64,000 bases of DNA, taken from positions 620,001 to 684,000 of the forward strand of contig NZ_CP152376.1 of NCBI RefSeq assembly GCF_038784515.1, read 5' to 3'. Position 1 is the first letter of the stretch, and each line of letters starts with the position of its first letter. Below are positions 10,314 to 18,521 of the stretch, piece after piece. The notes under the pieces are model-generated. The model searched no databases and was not told where the DNA came from. It saw only the letters and a program-made list of their open reading frames with translations. A program made the position numbers and the translations under genes. This DNA comes from Rhodoferax sp. GW822-FHT02A01. GTDB lineage: Bacteria; Pseudomonadota; Gammaproteobacteria; Burkholderiales; Burkholderiaceae_C.

Positions 10314-10504
10314 CTCCTTTGCATGAATTCCAAACAATATTGACCGAAATTGACTAAAGCAACCACAATAATGACCAAGTTCATCAACTTTAAGAGACAA
10401 ACTCCACTGTGGGAGCGCTTTTGCAGTGGTTACCTGCACATGGATCGCAAAGAATGTGGAGGGCACCGTGTGATCAACAAAATAAACCGAGGCCAGATAA
10501 CGCC

Positions 10505-10990
10505 ATGACCCAATCCACCAACGGCCGCGCTGATCTTGACCGCATAGACCTGAAGATCCTGAATTGTCTGCAAACGGATGGCCGCATGTCCAACCTCAAG
10601 TTGGCTGAAACGGTGGCTTTGTCGCCTACGGCGGTGCTGTCGCGGGTGCAACGACTGACCAAGGATGGCTACATCCTGGGCTATGAGGCGCGCCTCAACC
10701 CGCTCAAGCTGGACGCAGGCTTGACGGTGTTTGTGGAGGTGCTGCTGGACCGCACCACGCCCAACGTGTTTGATGCGTTCAAGGCGGCCGTGCAGGTGCA
10801 TGGTGAGATCCAGGAATGCCACATGGTGGCCGGCGGCTTTGACTATCTGCTCAAGACGCGCATCGCCGACATGGGCGCGTACCGCGACTTTGCGGGCAAT
10901 GTGCTGTGGCAGTTGCCCGGTGTGCGCGAAACCCGCACCTATGCCGTGATGGAAGAAGTGAAGAGCACCACGCACCTCAAGCTCAGCTGA
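10505..10990 (+). CDS. Lrp/AsnC-family transcriptional regulator, probable proline-responsive activator of putA
   Basis: 161-residue Lrp/AsnC regulator. N-terminal winged helix-turn-helix (about 8-65: LDRIDLKILNCLQTDGRMSN, then LAETVALSPTAVLSRVQRL). The C-terminal RAM/AsnC ligand domain (about 75-155) includes HMVAGGFDYLLKTRIADMGAY. Start 10505 is chosen as the first residue giving the normal family N-terminus; a longer reading from 10409 adds an unrelated leader. Divergence from a PutA that lacks its own DNA-binding domain is the arrangement seen for PutR/BkdR-type activators in other proteobacteria. The regulatory link is inferred from position. Confidence 0.88.
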   Translation: MTQSTNGRADLDRIDLKILNCLQTDGRMSNLKLAETVALSPTAVLSRVQRLTKDGYILGYEARLNPLKLDAGLTVFVEVLLDRTTPNVFDAFKAAVQVHGEIQECHMVAGGFDYLLKTRIADMGAYRDFAGNVLWQLPGVRETRTYAVMEEVKSTTHLKLS

Positions 10991-11002
10991 GGCGCTCGGA
11001 TT

Positions 11003-11698
11003 TCAGGCGGTGGCGTAGTCCCGCTTGCCGAAGATGGCCGTCCCCACGCGGACCAAGGTGCTGCCGGATTGCACCGCTGCCTCCAGGTCTGCCGTCATGC
11101 CCATGGACAAGGTATCCAGCTGCAGACCCTCTGCGTTGAGCGCATCGAACAAGGCGCGCGCCCGTGTGTGCACGGCACAGGCTGACGCGAAATCGGCTGC
11201 AGGCTCGGGAATGGTCATCAGCCCACGCAGATGCAGGCGTGGCAGCGCAGCGATTTGCCGGGCCAGTTCCAGCACGGCCTCGGGCGCTACGCCAGCCTTG
11301 GTCGGCCCGCCGTCGATGTTCACCTGGATACACACCTGCAAGGGAGCCATGCCCTCCGGGCGCTGATCGCTCAGACGCTGGGCGATCTTGAGCCGGTCCA
11401 CCGAGTGCGCCCAATCGAAATGCTCTGCCACCAGGCGCGTCTTGTTGCTCTGGATCGGGCCTATGCAGTGCCAGACCAGGGGCAGGTCGGCCAATGCGGC
11501 CATCTTGTCCACGGCTTCCTGGATGTAGTTCTCGCCAAACGCCGTCTGCCCGGCCGCATAGGCCTGGCGCACTGCCTCGGCGGGAAAGGTTTTGGATACA
11601 GCCAACAAGGTCACGCTGTCTGGTTTGCGTTGGCAGGCTGTGGCGGCCTGCGCAATTCGGGCCCTTACGCGCTGGAGATTGTCGGCAATCATGGTCAT
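11003..11698 (-). CDS. yggS: YggS/PLPBP family pyridoxal-phosphate homeostasis protein
   Basis: 231-residue PLP-binding protein of the alanine racemase-like single-barrel fold (COG0325), involved in vitamin B6 homeostasis. The PLP lysine is K36 in LLAVSKTFPAEAV. Other family segments are FGENYIQEAVDKM, WHCIGPIQSNKTRL and the C-terminal SMGMTADLEAAVQSGSTLVRVGTAIFG. It is divergent from pilT with 44 bases between starts, the same yggS-pilT neighbourhood found in many beta- and gammaproteobacteria. ATG 11692 is an alternative start. Confidence 0.95.
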   Translation of the reverse strand: MTMIADNLQRVRARIAQAATACQRKPDSVTLLAVSKTFPAEAVRQAYAAGQTAFGENYIQEAVDKMAALADLPLVWHCIGPIQSNKTRLVAEHFDWAHSVDRLKIAQRLSDQRPEGMAPLQVCIQVNIDGGPTKAGVAPEAVLELARQIAALPRLHLRGLMTIPEPAADFASACAVHTRARALFDALNAEGLQLDTLSMGMTADLEAAVQSGSTLVRVGTAIFGKRDYATA

Positions 11699-11742
11699 AA
11701 TCTGCCAAGCGTACCAAACAACATCAAGCGAGAGAGGACTTT

Positions 11743-12786
11743 GTGGACATCACCCAATTGCTGGCGTTCAGCGTCAAGAACAAAGCGTCGGACCTTCACC
11801 TCTCAGCTGGCTTGCCACCCATGATCCGTGTGCACGGTGACGTGCGCCGCATCAACGTGGAGCCACTGGACCACAAGCAGGTGCACAGCATGGTGTACGA
11901 CATCATGAATGACACCCAGCGCAAGCATTACGAAGAGTTTCTGGAGATCGACTATTCGTTCGAGATCGACGGACTGGCACGCTTCCGGGTCAATGCGTTC
12001 AACCACCAGCGCGGCGCCGGCGCCGTGTTCCGTACCATTCCCAGCAAGATCCTCTCGCTGGAACAATTGAATGCGCCCAAGATTTTTGGCGACCTGGCGC
12101 TCAAACCACGCGGCATGGTGCTGGTGACCGGCCCCACCGGTTCGGGCAAATCCACCACCCTGGCTGCCATGGTCAACTACCTCAACGAAACCGAGTTCGG
12201 CCACATTCTGACGGTGGAAGACCCCATCGAATTCGTGCACGAATCCAAGAAGTGCCTGATCAACCAGCGCGAAGTTGGTCCGCACACCCTGTCGTTTGCC
12301 GCTGCCCTGAAGTCCGCGCTGCGGGAAGACCCGGACGCCATTCTGGTGGGCGAAATGCGTGATCTGGAAACCATTCGCCTGGCCATGACCGCCGCGGAAA
12401 CCGGCCACTTGGTGTTTGGCACGCTGCACACCTCCAGTGCCGCCAAGACCATTGACCGGATCATTGACGTGTTCCCGGCCGACGAAAAAGAGATGGTGCG
12501 TGCCATGCTGTCCGAGTCACTGCAGGCCGTGATTTCGCAAACGCTGTGCAAGACCAAGGACGGCCAGGGTCGCGTGGCGGCACATGAAATCATGCTGGGC
12601 ACCAGCGCCATCCGCAATCTGATCCGTGAAGCCAAGGTGGCGCAGATGTACTCCAGCATCCAGACCGGTAACAGCGTCGGCATGCAGACGCTGGACCAGA
12701 ATCTGGCAGACTTGGTCAAGCGCAACATCATCAGCCCGGCAGAGGCACGCAGCAAGGCCAAGATCCCAGAAAACTTCCCAGGCTAA
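11743..12786 (+). CDS. pilT: type IV pilus retraction ATPase PilT
   Basis: 347-residue cytoplasmic hexameric ATPase that depolymerises type IV pili and powers twitching motility and DNA uptake. Starts with GTG at 11743 behind AGAGAGGA. N-terminal PAS-like domain (about 1-100). Walker A at G130-PTGSGKST, Asp box around TVEDPIEFVH, Walker B DAILVGEMRDLETI, His box TGHLVFGTLHTSSA, and the PilT-specific C-terminal AIRNLIREAKVAQMYSSIQTG. Followed 39 bases later by pilU. No pilus structural genes are in the window. Confidence 0.97.
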   Translation: MDITQLLAFSVKNKASDLHLSAGLPPMIRVHGDVRRINVEPLDHKQVHSMVYDIMNDTQRKHYEEFLEIDYSFEIDGLARFRVNAFNHQRGAGAVFRTIPSKILSLEQLNAPKIFGDLALKPRGMVLVTGPTGSGKSTTLAAMVNYLNETEFGHILTVEDPIEFVHESKKCLINQREVGPHTLSFAAALKSALREDPDAILVGEMRDLETIRLAMTAAETGHLVFGTLHTSSAAKTIDRIIDVFPADEKEMVRAMLSESLQAVISQTLCKTKDGQGRVAAHEIMLGTSAIRNLIREAKVAQMYSSIQTGNSVGMQTLDQNLADLVKRNIISPAEARSKAKIPENFPG

Positions 12787-12825
12787 GCCGGGATGTTTCA
12801 CTAAAACTTCCCAGGGTGACCCATC

Positions 12826-13962
12826 ATGGAACGCGACCAGGCAACCAAGTTCATCAATGACCTGCTCAAGCTGATGATCAGTCGCAATGGCAGCGACCTG
12901 TTCATCACCGCGGACTTCCCGCCAGCCATCAAAGTGGATGGCAAGGTCACCAAGGTGTCGCCCCAGCCACTCAATTCCGCACACACGCTGGCGTTGGCAC
13001 GTTCCATCATGAACGACAAGCAGGTCGCGGAGTTTGAGCGCACCAAGGAAGGCAACTTTGCCATCTCGCCACCCGGCATTGGCCGGTTCCGGGTCAATGT
13101 GTTCATCCAGCAAGGCAAAGTCGGCCTGGTGCTGCGGGTCATCCCGGCCAATCTGCCCACCATTGACGGCCTGGGTGTTCCCCAGGTGCTCAAGGAAATC
13201 GTACAGTCCAAGCGCGGGCTGTGCATCATGGTGGGCTCCACCGGCTCGGGCAAGTCGACCACCCTGGCGGCCATGGTGGACTGGCGCAATGAAAATTCCT
13301 ATGGGCACATCATCACCATCGAAGACCCGGTGGAATTTGTGCACGCCCACAAGAATTGCGTAGTCACACAGCGCGAAGTGGGGTTGGATACCGACAGCTG
13401 GGAGGCGGCTCTGAAGAACACCTTGCGCCAGGCACCGGACGTGATTCTCATGGGCGAAATCCGCGACCGGGAAACCATGGAGCACGCGGTTGCCTTTGCG
13501 GAAACCGGTCACCTGTGCTTGGCCACCTTGCACGCCAACAGCGCCAACCAGGCGCTGGACCGCATCATCAACTTCTTCCCGGAAGAGCGGCGCCAGCAGT
13601 TGCTCATGGACCTGTCACTCAACCTCAAGGCGCTGGTATCGCAGCGCCTCATCCCCAAACAGGATGGCAAGGGCCGCATGGCCGCGGTGGAGGTGATGAT
13701 CAACTCCCCTCTGATATCCGACTTGATCTTCAAGGGCGAAGTCTCGGAGGTGAAGGAGATCATGAAGAAGAGCCGCAACTTGGGTATGCAAACGTTTGAC
13801 CAGGCGCTGTTCGATCTCTACGAGAACAATCAGATCACCTATGAAGATGCCTTGCGCAATGCCGACTCGCTCAACGACTTGCGCCTGCAGATTAAACTCA
13901 ACAGCGTGCGCGGCAAGTCGCAAGACCTGAGTGCCGGCACCGAAAACCTCGCCATCATGTAA
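12826..13962 (+). CDS. pilU: type IV pilus accessory retraction ATPase PilU
   Basis: 378-residue PilT paralogue that supports PilT-dependent retraction. Walker A G137-STGSGKST, Asp box TIEDPVEFVHAHKNCVVTQRE, Walker B DVILMGEIRDRETME, His box TGHLCLATLHANSANQALD. The longer C-terminus after about 345 (ADSLNDLRLQIKLNS and a tail ending ENLAIM) distinguishes PilU from PilT. It forms an operon with pilT and is followed after only 3 bases by the dehydrogenase gene at 13966. Confidence 0.96.
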   Translation: MERDQATKFINDLLKLMISRNGSDLFITADFPPAIKVDGKVTKVSPQPLNSAHTLALARSIMNDKQVAEFERTKEGNFAISPPGIGRFRVNVFIQQGKVGLVLRVIPANLPTIDGLGVPQVLKEIVQSKRGLCIMVGSTGSGKSTTLAAMVDWRNENSYGHIITIEDPVEFVHAHKNCVVTQREVGLDTDSWEAALKNTLRQAPDVILMGEIRDRETMEHAVAFAETGHLCLATLHANSANQALDRIINFFPEERRQQLLMDLSLNLKALVSQRLIPKQDGKGRMAAVEVMINSPLISDLIFKGEVSEVKEIMKKSRNLGMQTFDQALFDLYENNQITYEDALRNADSLNDLRLQIKLNSVRGKSQDLSAGTENLAIM

Positions 13963-13965
13963 TTT

Positions 13966-14874
13966 ATGTCCAGCATCAACGCCAAAACCTACGAAACATC
14001 CTCTCCTGCTTCTGTTGCTTTTCTGGGTCTTGGTGTCATGGGATACCCCATGGCAGGCCATCTGGCCAAAGCTGGCCACCGTGTCACGGTATACAACCGC
14101 ACCGCAACCAAGTCTGAAGCCTGGGTAGCCGAATTCGGCAACCGGCATGCATTCGCTGCGACACCCAAGCTGGCGGCTCAGGGCGCTGACTTTGTCTTTT
14201 GCTGCGTCGGCAATGACGATGACCTGCGCAGCGTCACCCTCGGTGCCGACGGCGCATTTGCCGGCATGAAGCCCGGCGCTGTCTTTGTGGATCACACCAC
14301 GGCGTCGGCCAGCGTAGCGCGTGAGCTCCATGCACTGGCCAAACAGGCCAGGCTGGAATTTGTCGATGCGCCGGTATCCGGTGGCCAAGCCGGGGCGCAA
14401 AACGGCATGCTGACCGTGATGTGTGGCGGTGATGCGGCGGCCTTTGCCAAGTCCCAACCGGTGGCGATGGCGTTTTCGCGCGCCTACACGCATCTGGGAG
14501 AAAGCGGAGCGGGCCAGTTGGCCAAGATGGTGAACCAGATCTGCATTGCCGGTCTGGTGCAGGGTCTGTCCGAAGCCATTGCATTCGGCCAGCGCGCCGG
14601 CCTGGACATGAACCAGGTGCTCGACGTCATCGGCAAGGGTGCGGCACAAAGCTGGCAACTCGACAACCGTGGCAAGACCATGGTGGCCGACAAATTCGAC
14701 TTCGGCTTTGCAGTGGACTGGATGCGCAAGGACCTGGGACTGGTGCTGGACGAGGCCAAGCGCAATGGTGCCCGCCTGCCCGTCACGGCACTGGTCGACC
14801 AGTTCTATGCGGACGTGCAGCAGATGGGGGGCCGACGTTGGGACACCAGCAGCCTGATCAAACGACTCAAGTAA
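13966..14874 (+). CDS. 3-hydroxyisobutyrate dehydrogenase-like NAD(P)-dependent oxidoreductase
   Basis: 302-residue beta-hydroxyacid dehydrogenase. N-terminal Rossmann motif FLGLGVMGYPMAGHLAKAGH, substrate-binding segment VDAPVSGGQAGAQNG, and the catalytic lysine region GQLAKMVNQICIAG. The C-terminal helical domain includes GKGAAQSWQLDNRG and DWMRKDLGLVLDEAK. Family members reduce or oxidise 3-hydroxyisobutyrate, tartronate semialdehyde, succinic semialdehyde or similar; the substrate cannot be told from sequence alone. The start lies 3 bases after the pilU stop, so it is probably co-transcribed with pilTU, and a strong terminator follows it. Confidence 0.88.
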   Translation: MSSINAKTYETSSPASVAFLGLGVMGYPMAGHLAKAGHRVTVYNRTATKSEAWVAEFGNRHAFAATPKLAAQGADFVFCCVGNDDDLRSVTLGADGAFAGMKPGAVFVDHTTASASVARELHALAKQARLEFVDAPVSGGQAGAQNGMLTVMCGGDAAAFAKSQPVAMAFSRAYTHLGESGAGQLAKMVNQICIAGLVQGLSEAIAFGQRAGLDMNQVLDVIGKGAAQSWQLDNRGKTMVADKFDFGFAVDWMRKDLGLVLDEAKRNGARLPVTALVDQFYADVQQMGGRRWDTSSLIKRLK

Positions 14875-14895
14875 AGCGCATCAACACCTGAAAGC

Positions 14896-14925
14896 AAAAA
14901 GGCCCGGATTGTTCCGGGCCTTTTT
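14896..14925. terminator. bidirectional intrinsic terminator
   Basis: Stem AAAAAGGCCCGGA / TCCGGGCCTTTTT around a four-base loop (TTGT). The poly-A arm on one side and poly-T arm on the other let it work in both directions. It sits between the convergent dehydrogenase (ends 14874) and BON lipoprotein (ends 14939) genes. Confidence 0.93.
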
Positions 14926-14938
14926 GTTGGAAGCCAAA

Positions 14939-15571
14939 TTACTGCGCCTTGGCGTCCGATGGTTGCTGCATCATGCGAACCAACTCGTCTTCGCTGATGA
15001 TCTCCAGTATGCGCACCAGCTTCTGCACGCCCGAGGTCGCCGTCACCACTTCTGTCGCACGATCGGCTTCCCGTTTTGTCACGCGCCCCATCAGGTACAC
15101 CGTGCCACGCTCGGTGGTGACCTTGAAGGCATTGGCATACAGGTCTTTCGCGTCAACCAGGTTGGCTTTCACGCGGCTGGTGACCAGCGCGTCGGAAGAA
15201 CGCTGGCCCAATGTGGAGTTGCCCATGACGGCCAGCTCGTTGAGCACACTACGCACGTTTTCCACATTGGCGACAATTTTTTCGACCAACTGCTTATCCT
15301 GCTCGGACGGCACTTCACCGGTGAGCAGCACTTGGCGGTTGTAGGCCGTGACATCGATATGCCCACGGTCACCCAAACTATCGTCGATACGGTTGTTGGC
15401 CTTGAGCTGAATGCCGTTGTCTTCCACCACGGTTCCTGGGGTGCGGCGGTCGGATGCCACCATCACGGTGGTGACCGCACCACCCACCAACAACGGAAAG
15501 CAGCCGGAGAGCCCAGCCACGGCAGCAAGCAGGGTCAAGCCCAGTACGGATTTTTGAATCAATGTTTTCAT
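14939..15571 (-). CDS. BON-domain outer-membrane lipoprotein (DolP/YraP-like)
   Basis: 210-residue lipoprotein. The signal peptide ends in the lipobox L-S-G-C24. Two BON domains follow (about 50-120, HIDVTAYNRQVLLTGEVPSE; about 130-200, NAFKVTTERGTVYLMGRVTKRE), as in DolP/YraP, an outer-membrane quality-control protein. The start at 15571 is favoured because the signal peptide begins there and the ATG overlaps the stop of the SIS gene (ATGA). The order rsmI / yraN / SIS protein / BON lipoprotein matches the E. coli rsmI-lpoA-yraN-diaA-dolP region, without lpoA. Confidence 0.9.
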   Translation of the reverse strand: MKTLIQKSVLGLTLLAAVAGLSGCFPLLVGGAVTTVMVASDRRTPGTVVEDNGIQLKANNRIDDSLGDRGHIDVTAYNRQVLLTGEVPSEQDKQLVEKIVANVENVRSVLNELAVMGNSTLGQRSSDALVTSRVKANLVDAKDLYANAFKVTTERGTVYLMGRVTKREADRATEVVTATSGVQKLVRILEIISEDELVRMMQQPSDAKAQ

Positions 15572-16167
15572 GCAGACGCTTCCTGATCGCCCAACAAAAG
15601 GGCATCGACCGCATCGCAAATGCAATGCAAAGCCAGAATATGAACTTCCTGAACGCGTGCGGTGCGATCATGGGGGACACAGATATGCACATCGGTGTCA
15701 CGCAGCGCATGGTTCATCTTGCCGCCGCCCCGACCGCTCAGGCCAATGACGACCATTTCGCGCTCGTGCGCCGCCTCAATGGCGGCCAACACATTGGCGG
15801 AGTTGCCGCTGGTGGAAATGGCCAACAGCACGTCGCCGGGCTGGCCCAGCGCACGCACCTGGCGCGAAAAGATCACATTGAAGTCGTAATCGTTGGCAAT
15901 GGCCGTGATGATGGAGGTATCGGTAGTCAGCGCTATGGCGGCCAGTTCGGGGCGATCACGCTCGAACCGTCCGACAAACTCTGCGGAGAAGTGCTGGGCA
16001 TCGGCTGCCGAGCCGCCGTTTCCGCAAGCCAGCACCTTGCCACCACTGGTGATGCTTGCCACCACGGCTTGTACTGCGGCCGCAATGGGTTTGCTCAGCG
16101 CCTCTGCCGACTGGTACTTCAAGTCGGCACTATCGATAAAGTGTTGGTGAATTCGTTGTTCCAGCAT
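15568..16167 (-). CDS. SIS-domain protein, DiaA / phosphoheptose isomerase (GmhA) family
   Basis: 199-residue SIS-domain protein. Recognisable segments are LACGNGGSAADAQHFSAEFVGRF, the later LLAISTSGNSANVL and VQEVHILALHCICDAVD. This family includes GmhA (sedoheptulose 7-phosphate isomerase for LPS heptose) and DiaA (DnaA-binding replication initiation factor), which cannot be cleanly separated by eye. Gene order between yraN and a dolP-like gene favours the DiaA assignment. Start 16167 gives the standard MLEQRIHQHFIDSADLK N-terminus; a longer reading to 16269 runs through non-conserved sequence. Confidence 0.88.
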   Translation of the reverse strand: MLEQRIHQHFIDSADLKYQSAEALSKPIAAAVQAVVASITSGGKVLACGNGGSAADAQHFSAEFVGRFERDRPELAAIALTTDTSIITAIANDYDFNVIFSRQVRALGQPGDVLLAISTSGNSANVLAAIEAAHEREMVVIGLSGRGGGKMNHALRDTDVHICVPHDRTARVQEVHILALHCICDAVDALLLGDQEASA

Positions 16168-16265
16168 GGGGCAATGATACCTGCCCGACATAAATCCCTT
16201 GTGAAGCAGTCCCTGCGCGAAACAATGGCATTTGTTACCAAACGTCTTTGGGCGCCCAACGCATC

Positions 16266-16655
16266 TCAACTGGCGTCAAATGCGGCCTGAAGCCACTGCA
16301 CACCATCCGGCTCCACCAGTACCACGTCAAATCGGCAAGGGGGCAACTGCCGCAGCCTTGCGAGGTAGTGGCGCGCCGCAAAAATGATGCGCCTTTGCTT
16401 GACAAACCCGATGCTGGCGGCAGCGCCGCCGTGCGCTCCCGACGCGCGGCTACGTACCTCCACAAACACCGTGGTACCGTCAGGCGCGGCCATGATGAGA
16501 TCGATTTCGCCGCCACCCCGGCCCGGGGTTCGATAATTGCGCTGTATGAGGCGCAAGCCCTTTTGCTGCAGGTAACGCAGCGCCACGCCTTCTGCGGCAT
16601 CACCAGTTTGTTTGGTGGTGACCTTGTGCGGTGATTTTGATGATGGGAATTCCAT
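16266..16655 (-). CDS. yraN: YraN/UPF0102 family endonuclease-like protein
   Basis: 129-residue protein with the UPF0102 nuclease-fold signature: GDAAEGVALRYLQQKGLRL, RNYRTPGRGGGEIDLIM and FVEVRSRA, including the D-(x)n-E-x-V active-site-like pattern. Its precise role is unknown; it resembles Holliday-junction-resolvase-type nucleases. It is divergent from rsmI with essentially no gap and is followed at 98 bases by the SIS gene. Confidence 0.93.
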   Translation of the reverse strand: MEFPSSKSPHKVTTKQTGDAAEGVALRYLQQKGLRLIQRNYRTPGRGGGEIDLIMAAPDGTTVFVEVRSRASGAHGGAAASIGFVKQRRIIFAARHYLARLRQLPPCRFDVVLVEPDGVQWLQAAFDAS

Positions 16656-16656
16656 A

Positions 16657-17571
16657 GTGAGCGCTTCTTATTCTTCTGCCCGGGGTGCCGCCCGCGAGGC
16701 GGCCTCTTCGCAGCATTATCCGCAAGGGGCGCTCTATGTGGTGGCCACGCCGATTGGCAACCTGGCCGATATCACCCTGCGCGCCCTGCATGTTCTGGAG
16801 CTGGCCGACGTCATCGCCTGCGAGGACACGCGCCATACCCAGCAGATGCTGCGCGCCTACGGCATCGACAAAAGCGCCGGCCAGCTGCTGGCAGTACACC
16901 AGCACAACGAGTCCGAGGCTGCGCAGACCGTCATCGACAGGCTGCGGCAGAACCTGCGAGTGGCCTATGTCAGCGATGCGGGCACGCCCGGCATCAGCGA
17001 CCCCGGCGCACGGCTCGCGGCAGTCACGACGCAGCAGGGCTTGCGCTGCATTCCGCTGCCCGGTGCCAGCAGCGTCACCACGCTGCTGAGTGTTGCGGGC
17101 ATCGGTGGCGAGTCGGCGGACACGTCGGGCTTTGTATTCCATGGTTTTCTTTCCAGCAAGAGCACCGAGCGAGCGCACACGATTGGTGTTTTGGCCCAGG
17201 AGCCGCGCGCCGTGGTGTTGCTGGAAGCACCCCACCGCATTGAGGCCTTGGCGCAGGCGCTGGCGGTTCTGGGAGACCGGCAACTGACCCTGGGGCGTGA
17301 GCTGACCAAGCAGTTCGAAGAAATTGCAACCATGTCCGCCGGCCAGTTCTCGGCCTGGCTGCAAGCCGATGCCAATCGGCTGCGTGGCGAATTCGCACTG
17401 GTGCTGCACCCTGCCGCCATTGCTGCGCAGGGCGGTGATGCGGTACGGATCTTGACCTTGTTGATGGCAGAGCTACCGCTGAAATCCGCCGTCAAGCTGG
17501 CAGCTGAAATCACCGGCCAGCCACGCAATGCACTATACGAGCAAGCACTGTTGCTAAAGAAACAAGACTGA
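16657..17571 (+). CDS. rsmI: 16S rRNA (cytidine1402-2'-O)-methyltransferase RsmI
   Basis: 304-residue SAM-dependent tetrapyrrole-methylase-fold enzyme that 2'-O-methylates C1402 of 16S rRNA. Signature segments: LYVVATPIGNLADITLRAL, CEDTRHTQQMLRAYGI, YVSDAGTPGISDPGARL and FHGFLSSKS. GTG 16657 is preferred because related proteins begin near SASYSSARGAA, and the upstream ATG at 16612 would overlap the divergent yraN by 44 bases. The two genes leave no room for separate promoters outside coding sequence. Confidence 0.94.
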   Translation: MSASYSSARGAAREAASSQHYPQGALYVVATPIGNLADITLRALHVLELADVIACEDTRHTQQMLRAYGIDKSAGQLLAVHQHNESEAAQTVIDRLRQNLRVAYVSDAGTPGISDPGARLAAVTTQQGLRCIPLPGASSVTTLLSVAGIGGESADTSGFVFHGFLSSKSTERAHTIGVLAQEPRAVVLLEAPHRIEALAQALAVLGDRQLTLGRELTKQFEEIATMSAGQFSAWLQADANRLRGEFALVLHPAAIAAQGGDAVRILTLLMAELPLKSAVKLAAEITGQPRNALYEQALLLKKQD

Positions 17572-17586
17572 AAAGCTTGGGAGGTT

Positions 17587-17907
17587 CTAAGGAGCTGAAA
17601 GCTGCAATGGCTGCGGCCATTGTGATAGTTCGGCCAGTCGGCGCACCACCCATTCGGCCTCGGCCACGCTGAACACTGCGTCGCCGGCAACCAGCCCCAG
17701 GTAGCACCGTTGCAACACGTCCGCTTCGGTAATGCCCAACCCGTGCAACATTTCCTGCGCGGTCTGCGTCAGCATGTTGGCCATGTCCTCGCACAACTCA
17801 TAGCGCTCGGCAATAAAAAACCGGGTTGCAGCTGGTTTGCTGCGACCCGGTTCAATGAAAAGCGCTATGAAGGACTGCGGAATCTCGATCTGATTGTCTT
17901 CAGACAA
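17587..17907 (-). CDS. small conserved hypothetical protein downstream of the HiPIP
   Basis: 106-residue protein of unknown function, about the size of a small betaproteobacterial family sometimes labelled ATPase with chaperone activity; that label is not supported by any motif here. TTG 17907 is proposed as start because AAGGA lies six bases upstream and the protein then begins with the conserved-looking SEDNQIEIPQSFIALFIEPG. An ATG at 17958 would overlap the HiPIP gene by 28 bases. An intrinsic-terminator-like hairpin lies inside its coding sequence (17815-17852). No membrane segment, signal peptide or nucleotide-binding loop is visible. Confidence 0.6.
   Translation of the reverse strand: MSEDNQIEIPQSFIALFIEPGRSKPAATRFFIAERYELCEDMANMLTQTAQEMLHGLGITEADVLQRCYLGLVAGDAVFSVAEAEWVVRRLAELSQWPQPLQLSAP
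17815..17852 (-). terminator. intrinsic terminator-like hairpin inside the small gene behind the HiPIP
   Basis: On the minus strand AACCGGGT-C-GCAGC, a six-base loop, GCTGC-A-ACCCGGTT form a 14-position stem (one mismatch). The run of six T directly follows, overlapping the end of the stem. It begins about 79 bases after the HiPIP stop and lies within codons of the 17587-17907 gene. It should terminate most transcripts arriving from the HiPIP gene unless translation disrupts it. Confidence 0.72.
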
Positions 17908-17930
17908 ATGCAATCCTTGCAGTGCTTGGC

Positions 17931-18239
17931 TTAGGCCTTCTTGGCGTAAGCACTGCACCAGCCAGATGCGGACACCTGCTTGCCGGCAAACAGGGGGCAG
18001 CCGCCAGCCTTGTCACCAGCTTTGCCTTGGAACAAGGCACAGGAACTGCATTGCTGACCAGCAGCGTACTTGGGGAACTTGGTTTTGTCGGTCTTGGTGC
18101 CGTCAGCGTGGTAACCCAGTGCTGTAGCTTGAGGATCAGCATCGGCGACCATGGCGCCTTGGGCGAAAGACTGACCAGCAGCAAGCACTGCTGCGCCGCC
18201 AAGGCCAAATTGAACGATGAATTCGCGACGATTGCTCAT
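17931..18239 (-). CDS. high-potential iron-sulfur protein (HiPIP)
   Basis: 102-residue small periplasmic [4Fe-4S] electron carrier. The N-terminus MSNRREFIVQFGLGGAAVLAAGQSFAQG is a Tat signal with twin arginines, as expected for export of a folded iron-sulfur protein. The mature part has the four cluster cysteines in the family pattern: QQCSSC (C-x2-C), GGCPLF and SGWCSAY. HiPIPs usually carry electrons between the bc1 complex and a reaction centre, oxidase or reductase; no partner gene is adjacent. ATG 18239 is chosen over 18254 because the Tat signal starts there. Confidence 0.95.
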   Translation of the reverse strand: MSNRREFIVQFGLGGAAVLAAGQSFAQGAMVADADPQATALGYHADGTKTDKTKFPKYAAGQQCSSCALFQGKAGDKAGGCPLFAGKQVSASGWCSAYAKKA

Positions 18240-18521
18240 GGGGAAGATCCTCAAAGGTTAGTTAACAGGGGGGAGTATGTAAAAGCACAACGCATTGTCG
18301 CCTACTGCCGTTGACCTACCAACCAGAAATTGAATAGCCCCTGATGTAGGTCAATTAACAAAACATGAAGGCCGCCATGGCGACGTCTTCCCCCAGGTTC
18401 AGTATCACGTAGGCCGCGATCTGATACGCCAGATAGTGAACGGTATTGCGGTCCAGGGCGAAATGCCAGGAGCTGCGCTGAAAAAGGCGTGGAATGCGGC
18501 TGCGCATCCGGGCTGCAGCAA

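Noticed and set aside
18240..18521. Gap between the HiPIP gene and the 182-residue gene
   Set aside because: Open frames here have no conserved features and no ribosome sites; nothing was annotated.
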